Below are positions 13,927-20,468 of a stretch of DNA of 23,455 nucleotides, piece by piece; within the stretch, counting starts at the first letter, position 1; every line of letters begins with the position of its first letter. The notes below the pieces were generated by a model. The model worked only from the letters and a program-made list of their open reading frames with translations. It was not told where the DNA came from and made no database searches. A program made the position numbers and the translations under genes. The DNA comes from a virus: positions 1 through 23,455 of the IMG/VR virus record IMGVR_UViG_3300017725_000072. One strand, given 5' to 3'.

Positions 13927-14523
13927 ATGAATTACACAATTGAAAATCATATAGGGGTGTTTGATGATGTTATGTCTTACGAACAATGTTTTGACATTAT
14001 CAAATACTTCGATGATCTTTCAATGCTTAATAAAACCACAACCAGAACTGAGGACGAAAATGTATCTGGTATGGATAAAGATAATAAATTATATCATTTA
14101 GACTTTACACCAAATCAAGTTTACTATAATAGCAATATCAAAATTTTAGATAACTTTAATAATGCAGTTGATATGTGTTATCAATTGTATAGAAAAAAAT
14201 ACCACGCATTAGATAACTTAGGTCAACATAGACTATCACACGAAGTTAAAATACAAAAGACAAGTCCTGGTGAAGGCTATCATGTATGGCATTGTGAACA
14301 CGCCAACGTAACCACAGGTAGAAGATTGTTATTAGTTATGTTATATTTAAACGATGTACCAAATGGCGGTGAAACAGAGTTTTTATATCAACACAAAAGA
14401 ATAGAACCAAAGAGAGGTAGAATGGTAATTGTACCTTCTGGTTTTACACATACTCATAGGGGCAATCCACCACTCGATGATAACAAGTATATGGTAAACG
14501 GTTGGGTAGAATTTGTAGAATAA
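13927..14523 (+). CDS. 2OG-Fe(II) oxygenase (prolyl-4-hydroxylase-like)
   Basis: A 198-residue protein with a double-stranded beta-helix pattern. Iron ligands are probably H122 and E124 (WHCEH) and a distal His (H175 or H177 in FTHTHRGN). The strand LYLNDVPNGGETEF (139-152) and PKRGRMVIVPSG (161-172) are characteristic, and K187 may bind 2-oxoglutarate. Here the first metal motif is H-x-E rather than the common H-x-D. Such enzymes are frequent in marine T4-like phages; substrates are unknown. ATG 13927 follows AAAAAGG. Confidence 0.82.
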   Translation: MNYTIENHIGVFDDVMSYEQCFDIIKYFDDLSMLNKTTTRTEDENVSGMDKDNKLYHLDFTPNQVYYNSNIKILDNFNNAVDMCYQLYRKKYHALDNLGQHRLSHEVKIQKTSPGEGYHVWHCEHANVTTGRRLLLVMLYLNDVPNGGETEFLYQHKRIEPKRGRMVIVPSGFTHTHRGNPPLDDNKYMVNGWVEFVE

Positions 14524-14526
14524 AGC

Positions 14527-14555
14527 TTGACAATCCAAGCGGAAAGTGATATAGT
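14527..14555 (+). promoter_or_regulatory. sigma70-like promoter giving a leaderless or near-leaderless nuclease mRNA
   Basis: TTGACA (14527-14532), 17 nt, TATAGT (14550-14555) with TGA just before it (extended -10). The ATG at 14565 is 9 nt downstream with no SD. Sixteen bases (14538-14553) are identical to the promoter at 20207-20222. Confidence 0.8.
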
Positions 14556-14564
14556 AGATACATT

Positions 14565-15239
14565 ATGACAAATAAATTTAAATTTATAGACTTAGACAAG
14601 ACCAATTTACCTCAAACAAAAGGTAAAAATATTAATGGTATGCGATTTTATGATATTGATGGCAAGGCATATCCCTCTGTAACAACAGTATTAGGCCACA
14701 AAAAAGGTAAAGAACTCCAGAAATGGAGAGAATCAATTGGTGAAGATGTTGCCAAATGGGAGATGAATAGAGCTTCTCGTAGAGGTAAATCTACACATAA
14801 CTTAGTTGAAGAATACATCAAAGGCGAAACACCAAGTGAGAGATCAGTATTACCATTAGGTTTATTTAAACTATTAAAACCTTATGTAGATCAAATTCAA
14901 AATGTACATTGTTTAGAAACAATCATGTACAGTAAAAAATTAACTATTGCAGGTCAAGTTGATTGTATTGCAGAATACAATGGTAAACTATCAGTAATAG
15001 ATTTTAAGACAGCTAACAAGTATAGAGAAGAAGGTTGGATTGAAAATTACTTTATGCAGACAACTGCCTATGCAATAATGTATGAAGAATTATACGGTAC
15101 ACCTATCGAACAGATTGTAATATTGATTGCTTCTGAGGACGGAACTTCTCAGGCATTCGTTAAGAACAAAGCAGACTATATAGAAAAACTAGGCAAAACA
15201 ATACAAGAATTTTATAAATATTTAGAAGAAAAGAAGTAA
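14565..15239 (+). CDS. PD-(D/E)XK nuclease (Cas4/RecB-like exonuclease family)
   Basis: A 224-residue protein. Motifs in order: RGKSTHNLVEEY (73-84, the early His/Glu helix), TIAGQVDCIAEYNG (127-140, Asp133), LSVIDFKTANK (142-152, the D-F-K core with Asp146 and Lys148) and QTTAYAIMYEE (165-175). This is the Cas4/RecB-type PD-(D/E)XK fold, lacking the Fe-S cysteines of Cas4. It likely degrades or trims DNA ends during recombination or host-DNA breakdown. It has its own promoter, and no SD precedes the start. Confidence 0.85.
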   Translation: MTNKFKFIDLDKTNLPQTKGKNINGMRFYDIDGKAYPSVTTVLGHKKGKELQKWRESIGEDVAKWEMNRASRRGKSTHNLVEEYIKGETPSERSVLPLGLFKLLKPYVDQIQNVHCLETIMYSKKLTIAGQVDCIAEYNGKLSVIDFKTANKYREEGWIENYFMQTTAYAIMYEELYGTPIEQIVILIASEDGTSQAFVKNKADYIEKLGKTIQEFYKYLEEKK

Positions 15240-15254
15240 TTATAAAGGGGTAAT

Positions 15255-15617
15255 ATGACTAAAATAATAGCCCTCATTTTCTCTGTATTTTTATTTGCTT
15301 GTGCTTTTTCATTTGAGTCAAGAGCTGACCATAAGTCAACAACTGAATACGATGGTTTAGAATGGTCACAGTTACCAGTTATTTGTGGTACTACAGACGC
15401 CGTAAATGAATATCTAGTACATAACGAATTTATATTAGAGAGTTTATCTGTGGGAAAAGAGAACGCTAAAGAATCAGGTCAAAGTGTTTATATGGTAAGT
15501 TACTTTATAAACGAAAAGAGAACTGAAACTATGGCAGTAATTACAGCTCCGTCAGGTACGGAAAGTTGTATGCTGTACAGATCATTTCAATTGGCTTTTC
15601 CTGGTCTTATGCTATAG
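15255..15617 (+). CDS. exported small protein of unknown function
   Basis: A 120-residue protein with a Sec signal (residues 1-24, cleavage probably after ESRA). The mature part contains two Cys residues (LPVICGTTD and ESCMLY) placed to form a disulfide, and a VSYFINEKRTETMAVI strand pair. SD AAAGGGG precedes the start. The family is not one I can name. It probably acts in the periplasm. The tmRNA gene starts soon after its stop, and a possible tmRNA promoter overlaps its last codons. Confidence 0.65.
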   Translation: MTKIIALIFSVFLFACAFSFESRADHKSTTEYDGLEWSQLPVICGTTDAVNEYLVHNEFILESLSVGKENAKESGQSVYMVSYFINEKRTETMAVITAPSGTESCMLYRSFQLAFPGLML

Positions 15618-15618
15618 G
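15591..15618 (+). promoter_or_regulatory. possible promoter for the tmRNA gene
   Basis: TTGGCT (15591-15596), 16 nt, TATAGG (15613-15618), overlapping the end of the preceding gene. Transcription would start near 15625, shortly before the acceptor piece. The match is imperfect, so this is tentative. Confidence 0.4.
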
Positions 15619-15639
15619 AATTCTTGTTGAAGGTAATGT

Positions 15640-15845
15640 GAGTAAACATTTGGGACTAGGGGGCAGTACCCTACACCTCCACCAAAATTATATGGGGGTG
15701 AACTAGGTTCGACCAATGACTAGAAAACGTGCTGGAGAGGATAGTCGGAAGACTTAAAATTTATATAAACGCAAACAATAACTTTGCTATGGCTGCCTAA
15801 TTGGTAGTCGGCGTTTGGTGGTACGTGGCAACAGAAACCACCATT
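15640..15845 (+). ncRNA. ssrA: tmRNA gene, circularly permuted (two-piece)
   Basis: The order is reversed: the 3' acceptor part comes first, then the 5' coding part. CACCTCC (15674-15680) plus encoded ACCA pairs fully with GGGGGTG (15694-15700), a 7-bp acceptor stem with the G3-U70 wobble that marks alanine. A T-arm-like TAGGG/CCCTA (15657-15673) precedes it. Only 9 nt (15685-15693) separate the two ends. The coding piece has the conserved TTCGAC (15708-15713) and a tag frame GCA...TAA at 15771-15800 encoding ANNNFAMAA. AAACGC/GCGTTT (15767-15772 with 15811-15816) and TGGTGGT/ACCACCA (15816-15822 with 15837-15843) form further helices. The T-loop GGCAGTA is non-canonical. Outer boundaries are approximate. 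Role: rescue of stalled ribosomes. Confidence 0.9.
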
Positions 15846-15872
15846 TACTTTTGTACTTAATTATGATATATT
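15844..15872 (+). promoter_or_regulatory. sigma70-like promoter for thyX, leaderless start
   Basis: TTTACT (15844-15849), 17 nt, TATATT (15867-15872). The ATG of thyX at 15879 is 7 nt downstream with no SD in between, repeating the spacing seen at 2076 and 22074. Confidence 0.55.
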
Positions 15873-15878
15873 AATAAT

Positions 15879-16493
15879 ATGAATATTGAACTTATAGATA
15901 AAATGGGTAGTGATTTATCCATAGTCAATGCAGCTAGAGTATCCTTTTCTAAAATCAAATCACAATTTGATGAGAAAGATGAAAGACTTATAAAATATCT
16001 AGCAACTCACAATCATTGGTCCCCATTTGCTCATGCAAGTTTACAATTCAGAATAAAGGCACCAATATTTGTCGCAAGACAATTAGTAAAACATCAAGTC
16101 GGTTTAGTTTGGAACGAAGTCAGTAGAAGATATGTTGACTACGAACCTGAATTTTACATACCATTTTTATGGCGAAACAAAGCTGTAGATAAGAAACAAG
16201 GTAGTGGTAAAGACGAAATAGAATATGATGTTACAGATTTGATTACACAAGCAAAACAATTGTATAGTGATATGATAGAAAAAGGTATTGCACCAGAAAT
16301 GGCAAGAATGATTTTACCTCAAAGTATGATGACAGAATGGATCTGGTCAGGTACTTTATATGCATTTGCTCGAGTTTGTCAATTAAGAAACCAAGACGAT
16401 TCACAACAAGAAACAAGAATGATAACTGAACAGATGGCTAAACATTGTAGAGACCATTTTCCTGTCAGTTGGAGGTATTTAAATGAACAGTAA
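15879..16493 (+). CDS. thyX: flavin-dependent thymidylate synthase ThyX
   Basis: A 204-residue protein making dTMP from dUMP with FAD and methylene-tetrahydrofolate. The ThyX signature lies at about 67-85: RQLVKHQ followed by NEVSRRY. The usual R-H-R opening reads K-H-Q here, a variation I believe occurs in phage ThyX. N-AARVSF (17-23) and HWSPFAHASLQF (46-57) are the expected FAD/substrate strands, and RNQDDSQQETR near residue 170 fits the C-terminal binding helix. It supplies dTMP for an AT-rich genome. No SD is seen, so it is probably leaderless. Confidence 0.93.
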   Translation: MNIELIDKMGSDLSIVNAARVSFSKIKSQFDEKDERLIKYLATHNHWSPFAHASLQFRIKAPIFVARQLVKHQVGLVWNEVSRRYVDYEPEFYIPFLWRNKAVDKKQGSGKDEIEYDVTDLITQAKQLYSDMIEKGIAPEMARMILPQSMMTEWIWSGTLYAFARVCQLRNQDDSQQETRMITEQMAKHCRDHFPVSWRYLNEQ

Positions 16494-16698
16494 AGAGTTT
16501 TCTTTATTAATAGAGGGCATGGTAAGAAAAAAAAGATGTTCTTATATGGACGCAATAGTATTATATTGTGATGATAATGAAATAGATATAAGTACAGTTA
16601 AGTCTATGGTATCTAAATCACTAAAAGAAAAAATTAAAGCAGAGGCAGAAAGATTAAATATGTTAAAGTCGAAGAGAGGTGGTGTTTTACCAGTATGA
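16483..16698 (+). CDS. 33: gp33-like late-transcription coactivator
   Basis: A 71-residue protein: FSLLIEGMVRKKRCSYMDAI, then a second helix, KSLKEKIKAEAERLNML and a short LPV tail. It resembles the short gp33 versions of T4-like marine phages, which link the sliding clamp and RNA polymerase for late transcription. T4 gp33 itself is longer (112 residues). The late promoter TATAAATA at 22060 fits such a system. The start overlaps thyX by 11 nt, and the stop forms ATGA with the next gene. Assigned from remembered family appearance, not by search. Confidence 0.65.
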   Translation: MNSKEFSLLIEGMVRKKRCSYMDAIVLYCDDNEIDISTVKSMVSKSLKEKIKAEAERLNMLKSKRGGVLPV

Positions 16699-17294
16699 GG
16701 CCTGTATTTCTTCCTAACTTTGGTTTCATACAAGATAGATTACCAAAAGATTTATTTAAATCTATAAAAAAAGAATGTAATGAAATAGAAAAACAAAAGA
16801 GAACAGAGATGATTTCTGGTCTTTCAGGTGATGGTGTACCTAAACATTATTACTTAGAAGATACAAAGACACAATTTACAAGATACTTATCGGAGGTTAT
16901 ATTTGAATACAATAAATATTTTAACGCTTTTAATCATATTAAGTTATTTGACAGAGATGTACCATTAAAGATTAATACACCATGGGTCAACGTACAAAAG
17001 AAACATGAGTTTATACCTAATCATACCCACGGTGGTTTGTTAAGCTATGCATTATGGGTAAAGATACCATATGATATAAAAGAAGAACTAAAGACAGGTA
17101 AATATGCCAGTACATTTGAATTTAATTACAATACAATTATGGGTACAAATTTAGATTATAGAATAGAAGTAGATAAAAGTTTTGAGGGAGAAATAATATT
17201 GTTTCCTGCTAACTTACAGCATTGTGTTTATCCTTTTGCTACAAGTGATGACAACAGAATATCTGTATCAGGAAATGTGTTTTACGATATATGA
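16695..17294 (+). CDS. 2OG-Fe(II) oxygenase-like protein (HxH type, PF13759-like)
   Basis: A 199-residue protein. NVQKKHEFIPNHTHGG (99-114) supplies two closely spaced His (H110, H112), as in the phage 2OG-Fe(II) family that has HTH-P-G in place of H-x-D. EGEIILFPANLQHCVYPF (164-181) carries the distal His176, and R188 (DDNRISVSGN) suits 2-oxoglutarate binding. The first ligand pair differs from classic H-x-D, so activity is not certain. It lies between gp33 and gp59 and has ATGA overlaps on both sides. Substrate unknown. Confidence 0.75.
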   Translation: MRPVFLPNFGFIQDRLPKDLFKSIKKECNEIEKQKRTEMISGLSGDGVPKHYYLEDTKTQFTRYLSEVIFEYNKYFNAFNHIKLFDRDVPLKINTPWVNVQKKHEFIPNHTHGGLLSYALWVKIPYDIKEELKTGKYASTFEFNYNTIMGTNLDYRIEVDKSFEGEIILFPANLQHCVYPFATSDDNRISVSGNVFYDI

Positions 17295-17989
17295 TTACAG
17301 TAGGTTGGTGTCCATATAAAAGAACTGCTAAGTACTTAGACAAGTACGAATTAGAGTTTGTACATAATGTTTATTTTGAACCTGAGATGTTATCAGATTT
17401 ATATAAAGATAATACAGCTTTGTTTAGCCAATGTCCGGCACATACACATTTTTTAAAATCATTTTGGGTAATTAAATCACCTGTTGATCTAACTTTAAAT
17501 GTAGATAGAGAAAATGAAAGAGCAACCATAAATCAAAATCAAAAGTTTTATGACTCATTTGTTGATATGCGTTGGGGTCAATACAGTAAAACAGATAAAG
17601 CATTATGTTCATTATACTTTCAATATATGTTTGTAGCTGATGAACAAGTTTGGATGGAGCAGTATCCTGCCTTCTTACATGGTGGTGTGGATAATACTAG
17701 ATTTATAAATGCAGGTTTTAACATTTACAATTGGCAAAGACCAATTGATTTCTCTTTTGAAATAATAGATGATAAGAAACCAGTAATTATTAAAAGAGGT
17801 CAACCTTTGTTTTATGTTAAATTTATTGGTGAAAAACTAAACGAAGACTTTAAATTAAAAGAGATAGAGTGGACAGATGAATTATACCAGATGAATAAGA
17901 GATGTCAACCACAAAATTGGATTAAGAAAATAAGCTGGCAATTGATGAACAAAGGCAATAGAAATAGACCTAAAAAGTTGGTTAAATAA
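17291..17989 (+). CDS. conserved phage protein of unknown function
   Basis: A 232-residue soluble protein with ATGA overlap at its start. Visible features: an early GWCPYKR, then FSQCPAHTHFLKSFWVIKSP followed by VDLTLNVD, a central AFLHGGVDNTRF, and a C-terminal basic stretch NRNRPKKLVK. The CPA-x-x-x-x-x-K-S-x-x-V pattern looks like a marine-phage family I have seen without a name. It may form a beta-rich fold similar to the flanking oxygenase-like genes, but no metal motif is evident. Confidence 0.65.
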   Translation: MITVGWCPYKRTAKYLDKYELEFVHNVYFEPEMLSDLYKDNTALFSQCPAHTHFLKSFWVIKSPVDLTLNVDRENERATINQNQKFYDSFVDMRWGQYSKTDKALCSLYFQYMFVADEQVWMEQYPAFLHGGVDNTRFINAGFNIYNWQRPIDFSFEIIDDKKPVIIKRGQPLFYVKFIGEKLNEDFKLKEIEWTDELYQMNKRCQPQNWIKKISWQLMNKGNRNRPKKLVK

Positions 17990-18597
17990 TGGAAGGATTT
18001 GATGTATTTAAAACTTATCTAGCCTTGAAGTTACATTTTACTTCAAAGTCATATGATTACCATAAATATGAGGGTAAGATAACAGCTAAATTAGATACAT
18101 TTACAAAAAGAAATGATAGATACTTTTTTTATAAACTTAGTAAAAAATATAAAGCGAATCAAATTGAAGATTTTTTTGTTTCTAACTTTATTAAAAACGA
18201 TAGAAATTGGGTAGGGAGCTTACTAGACAATGAAGGAGAAAATACATATAAAGACTATATCAAATATTCACAATCACTTTCTTATAATTTTCGAATGGAT
18301 TGTGTACATATTAGCGATAACTTTAATGCTAATAATGTTTCTTTCGATACTGGTCTATTACCACCTAATGGACAACATCCTAGATTGTTACAATTACTTA
18401 TTCAAAAGAAGATTACTTACCAGACCGCCGTTATTATCGACCACTATCTGTCGTATATTAAGAACTGGAATGTGGAGATTAAAGAAAAAGTGGTATGGCC
18501 GAAGATTGCATTTAAGATAAACAAGTTAAAAAAGTTTGTTAAGTTTAATGAAACAAAGTGTAAATTAATTATGAAAGAAGTTTTTGTTAATGGATGA
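17989..18597 (+). CDS. 59: gp59-like helicase loader
   Basis: A 202-residue basic all-helical protein. The opening DVFKTYLALKLHFTSKSYDY (5-24) matches T4 gp59 (VYKLYLMIKQHMNGKYDV). The block RNDRYFFYKLSKKY (41-54) followed by FFVSNFIKNDRNWVG matches the gp59 pattern RRDKYFFQKLSEKY...IFISNLVANQDAWIG. T4 gp59 loads the gp41 helicase onto gp32-coated forks and coordinates origin-independent replication. Length (217 in T4) agrees. gp32 lies 2.5 kb downstream. It overlaps the preceding gene by one base. Confidence 0.88.
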   Translation: MEGFDVFKTYLALKLHFTSKSYDYHKYEGKITAKLDTFTKRNDRYFFYKLSKKYKANQIEDFFVSNFIKNDRNWVGSLLDNEGENTYKDYIKYSQSLSYNFRMDCVHISDNFNANNVSFDTGLLPPNGQHPRLLQLLIQKKITYQTAVIIDHYLSYIKNWNVEIKEKVVWPKIAFKINKLKKFVKFNETKCKLIMKEVFVNG

Positions 18598-18913
18598 TAA
18601 AGAGATAAAACCTATTACTGAGAAGTTAGACGAGAAGATAGCTAAGTTAAATAGTACAAGAGTCTATAAAAAAGTTACACCAAGATATGATCTATCATGG
18701 TATATAAAATGGGCAAGTAGTATTATGTTGATTATTGCTATGATTATGACTTCAACAAATATCTTCCCTTGGAATTTATATCCTGCTATTGTAGGTATGA
18801 TAGGGTGGTTAATTGTAGGATTATTATGGCATGACAGAGCATTGATTGTTTTAAATGCAATTAGTGTGGCTATCTACGCTATGGGTATTGTGAATAGTTG
18901 GTTTATACAATGA
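18590..18913 (+). CDS. small membrane protein, paralogue of the 1044 gene (DUF6552-like)
   Basis: A 107-residue protein. ATG 18590 is preferred to an in-frame TTG at 18584. A soluble, charged N-terminal 35 residues (DDKEIKPITEKLDEKIAKL) precede three hydrophobic helices with STNIFPWN before helix 2, GWLIVGLLWHDRA in the loop and a last NSWFIQ. This is the same layout as the 82-residue protein at 1044, with an added N-terminal extension. Function unknown; a small transporter is possible. It overlaps gp59 by 8 nt and the next gene by ATGA. Confidence 0.65.
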   Translation: MDDKEIKPITEKLDEKIAKLNSTRVYKKVTPRYDLSWYIKWASSIMLIIAMIMTSTNIFPWNLYPAIVGMIGWLIVGLLWHDRALIVLNAISVAIYAMGIVNSWFIQ

Positions 18914-19392
18914 TAGAATACATAGATAATTTCTTAGATGAAGATCATGCTACAATGATGTATAATACTATGAGTGGTGATGACTTTCCATGGTATATTA
19001 CAACAAAGGTTGCTAAAGAAGATCAGAAACAAGATGATTATTATTTTACACATATGTTTTATTATGCCCCAGATGTAAGATCAAAATATTTTGATACATT
19101 TATAAAACCAATAACAGATAAATTAGAAGCTAAAAATCTTATTAGAGTAAAAGGTAATTTATATACAAATCAAAATAAATTCATAGAACACCCACAACAC
19201 ATAGATTACGATTTCAAACACAAAGGTGCCATATATTGTTTAAACACTTGTAATGGTTATACAGCCTTTAAAGGTATAAATGTAGATAGTGTATTTAATA
19301 GAATGATATTATTTGATCCTTCAGAAATACATAACAGTACTACAACAACAGATAAGTTAATAAGATTAAATATAAATTTTAATTATGAGTAA
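18910..19392 (+). CDS. 2OG-Fe(II) oxygenase-like phage protein
   Basis: A 160-residue protein; ATG 18910 forms ATGA with the upstream stop and is better than the TTG at 18898. Metal-binding pattern H97-x-D99 (QHIDY), distal His141 (PSEIHNST) and Arg152 (IRLNINF) for 2-oxoglutarate are in the right order and spacing, with IYCLNTCNGYTAF between them. The protein is short for the fold but complete in these residues. Substrate unknown. It is the third oxygenase-like gene in the window. Confidence 0.72.
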   Translation: MIEYIDNFLDEDHATMMYNTMSGDDFPWYITTKVAKEDQKQDDYYFTHMFYYAPDVRSKYFDTFIKPITDKLEAKNLIRVKGNLYTNQNKFIEHPQHIDYDFKHKGAIYCLNTCNGYTAFKGINVDSVFNRMILFDPSEIHNSTTTTDKLIRLNINFNYE

Positions 19393-20218
19393 AGTATTTT
19401 GTATAGGTAATGGTGAAAGTAGAAAAGGTTTTGATTTAGAAACATTAAGACCTCACGGCAAGATTTATGGTTGTAATGCTCTGTATAGAGATTTTACACC
19501 AGATGTATTAACTGCTGTAGACCAAGGTATATGCCACGAAATATACCATTCAGGTTATAAGGGTAAAGTTTACTTTAGAAACTGGACAAAGTTGCCAGCA
19601 CAAAACTATGAAATGGTTTTATATGCAGGCCTTACACAAGAGGAAATTAATTTAACAAAATCACAATGGGACGGTTTATATGAAAATGACAGAGGTAATG
19701 CTACTGAGTTTGTTATGCACGGCTCTAATATGGCTGGAATTGTAAACATAATCAGAAAAGATAAAACAAAATACAAAGAACGAATTAATAAAAGTTATGC
19801 TTATATTTCTTGGATTAGAGAAGATGATAATTCAAGTTGTATAACCGATGTAAACAAGAACGAGAGAGATAGAGGTTGGGCTTGTGGTGCAATGTCAGGA
19901 TATATTGCAGTAATGAATGAGAAACCAACCGATGTATATTTGATAGGACAAGACCTGTATAGTCATACCACAAAAGTAAACAATCTATACAAGGGTACAA
20001 AGAATTATGTTACTTCCGATCACCACCCTACACCAGCTTCGAACTGGATAGACCAATGGAGTAACCTTTTTAGAGAGTTTCCTAATATCAATTTCTACAA
20101 GGTAAATCGATATAATGACGCCAGAGATGATGTAAATAGAGAGATACCAGAGTGGAAAGATATCAACAATATTAAGTATATCGATTATTCCACGCTTGAC
20201 TTTTTGAGCGGAAAGTGA
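19385..20218 (+). CDS. Rossmann-like protein of glycan/DUF115-type appearance
   Basis: A 277-residue protein. It begins VFCIGNGESRKGFDLETL (a nucleotide-binding-like G-N-G-E-S loop at about 8-12), then YGCNALYRDFTPDVLTAVD, a HGSNMAGIVN block and a GQDLYSHTTKVNNLY segment. The opening resembles DUF115 or sialyltransferase-type proteins that use CMP- or UDP-sugars, which fits the glycosyltransferase cluster at 1-1954. No catalytic residue is certain. Its last 30 bases carry the next promoter (20196). It overlaps the preceding gene by 8 nt. Confidence 0.55.
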   Translation: MSKVFCIGNGESRKGFDLETLRPHGKIYGCNALYRDFTPDVLTAVDQGICHEIYHSGYKGKVYFRNWTKLPAQNYEMVLYAGLTQEEINLTKSQWDGLYENDRGNATEFVMHGSNMAGIVNIIRKDKTKYKERINKSYAYISWIREDDNSSCITDVNKNERDRGWACGAMSGYIAVMNEKPTDVYLIGQDLYSHTTKVNNLYKGTKNYVTSDHHPTPASNWIDQWSNLFREFPNINFYKVNRYNDARDDVNREIPEWKDINNIKYIDYSTLDFLSGK

Positions 20219-20224
20219 TATATT
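20196..20224 (+). promoter_or_regulatory. sigma70-like promoter within the 3' end of the preceding gene
   Basis: TTGACT (20196-20201), 17 nt, TATATT (20219-20224) with TGA just before it (extended -10). Transcription should begin near 20231 and run into the structured leader of the peroxiredoxin gene. Parts are identical to the promoters at 5541 and 14527. Confidence 0.8.
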
Positions 20225-20230
20225 AGAGAT

Positions 20231-20466
20231 AATGCAAAAGAAAACTAATTACTTTCTTTTTATAGTGCAAGGAAGAGGGCTTTACCAGAGGCTCGAACTT
20301 GACAGTTTAGGGGTTGTTCCCAGGTTGCTAGACTTATCATCTAGTGGTCACACTACCGACAGGTAGAAACTGGTTGCTGGCGGATAGGAATGGAATCCGG
20401 TCGTTGGCTTGTGGGTAATTCCATAGTCCCACCTATTATGCATTTAACTATTAACTACAAGGAATT
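20231..20466 (+). ncRNA. long GC-rich structured leader RNA of the peroxiredoxin gene (riboswitch-like)
   Basis: About 235 nt from the predicted transcription start to the SD. 20271-20440 is 49 percent GC by hand count, well above the AT-rich surroundings. Pairings seen: CAGTTT/AAACTG (20303-20308 with 20367-20372) closing CTAGA/TCTAG (20328-20332 with 20340-20344) and CTACC/GGTAG (20353-20357 with 20362-20366); ATGGAAT/ATTCCAT (20390-20396 with 20418-20424); GTGGG/CCCAC (20411-20415 with 20428-20432), which crosses it. AATTCC (20417-20422) can instead pair with GGAATT (20461-20466) over the SD. No class I know matches. An ORF 20232-20366 (44 residues) also exists but has atypical codons. It may be a separate small RNA. 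Confidence 0.6.
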
Positions 20467-20468
20467 TT

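Noticed and set aside
15213-15220. TATAAATA 35 nt before the exported-protein gene at 15255
   Set aside because: It falls in the nuclease coding region and the match is at chance frequency; without a transcription start it is not reported as a promoter.
18230-18520. 96-residue + strand ORF inside gp59 in another frame
   Set aside because: It lies wholly within the gp59 coding region, with no domain, and gp59 is clearly supported by homology-like motifs.
20232-20366. A 44-residue ORF starting 8 nt after the -10 box, fitting the leaderless pattern
   Set aside because: Its codons (AGG, CTC, CCC, GGG) are unlike neighbouring genes, GC content is raised and the region shows base-paired helices, so RNA structure explains it better. 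Not fully excluded.
20303-20372. Cloverleaf-like arrangement (6-bp closing stem, 5-bp stem with 7-nt loop CTTATCA, 5-bp stem before the 3' side) resembling a tRNA
   Set aside because: The T-loop equivalent is only 4 nt, T-arm and D-arm signature bases are absent, position 37 would be C, and no discriminator-CCA context is seen. Better treated as part of the structured leader.
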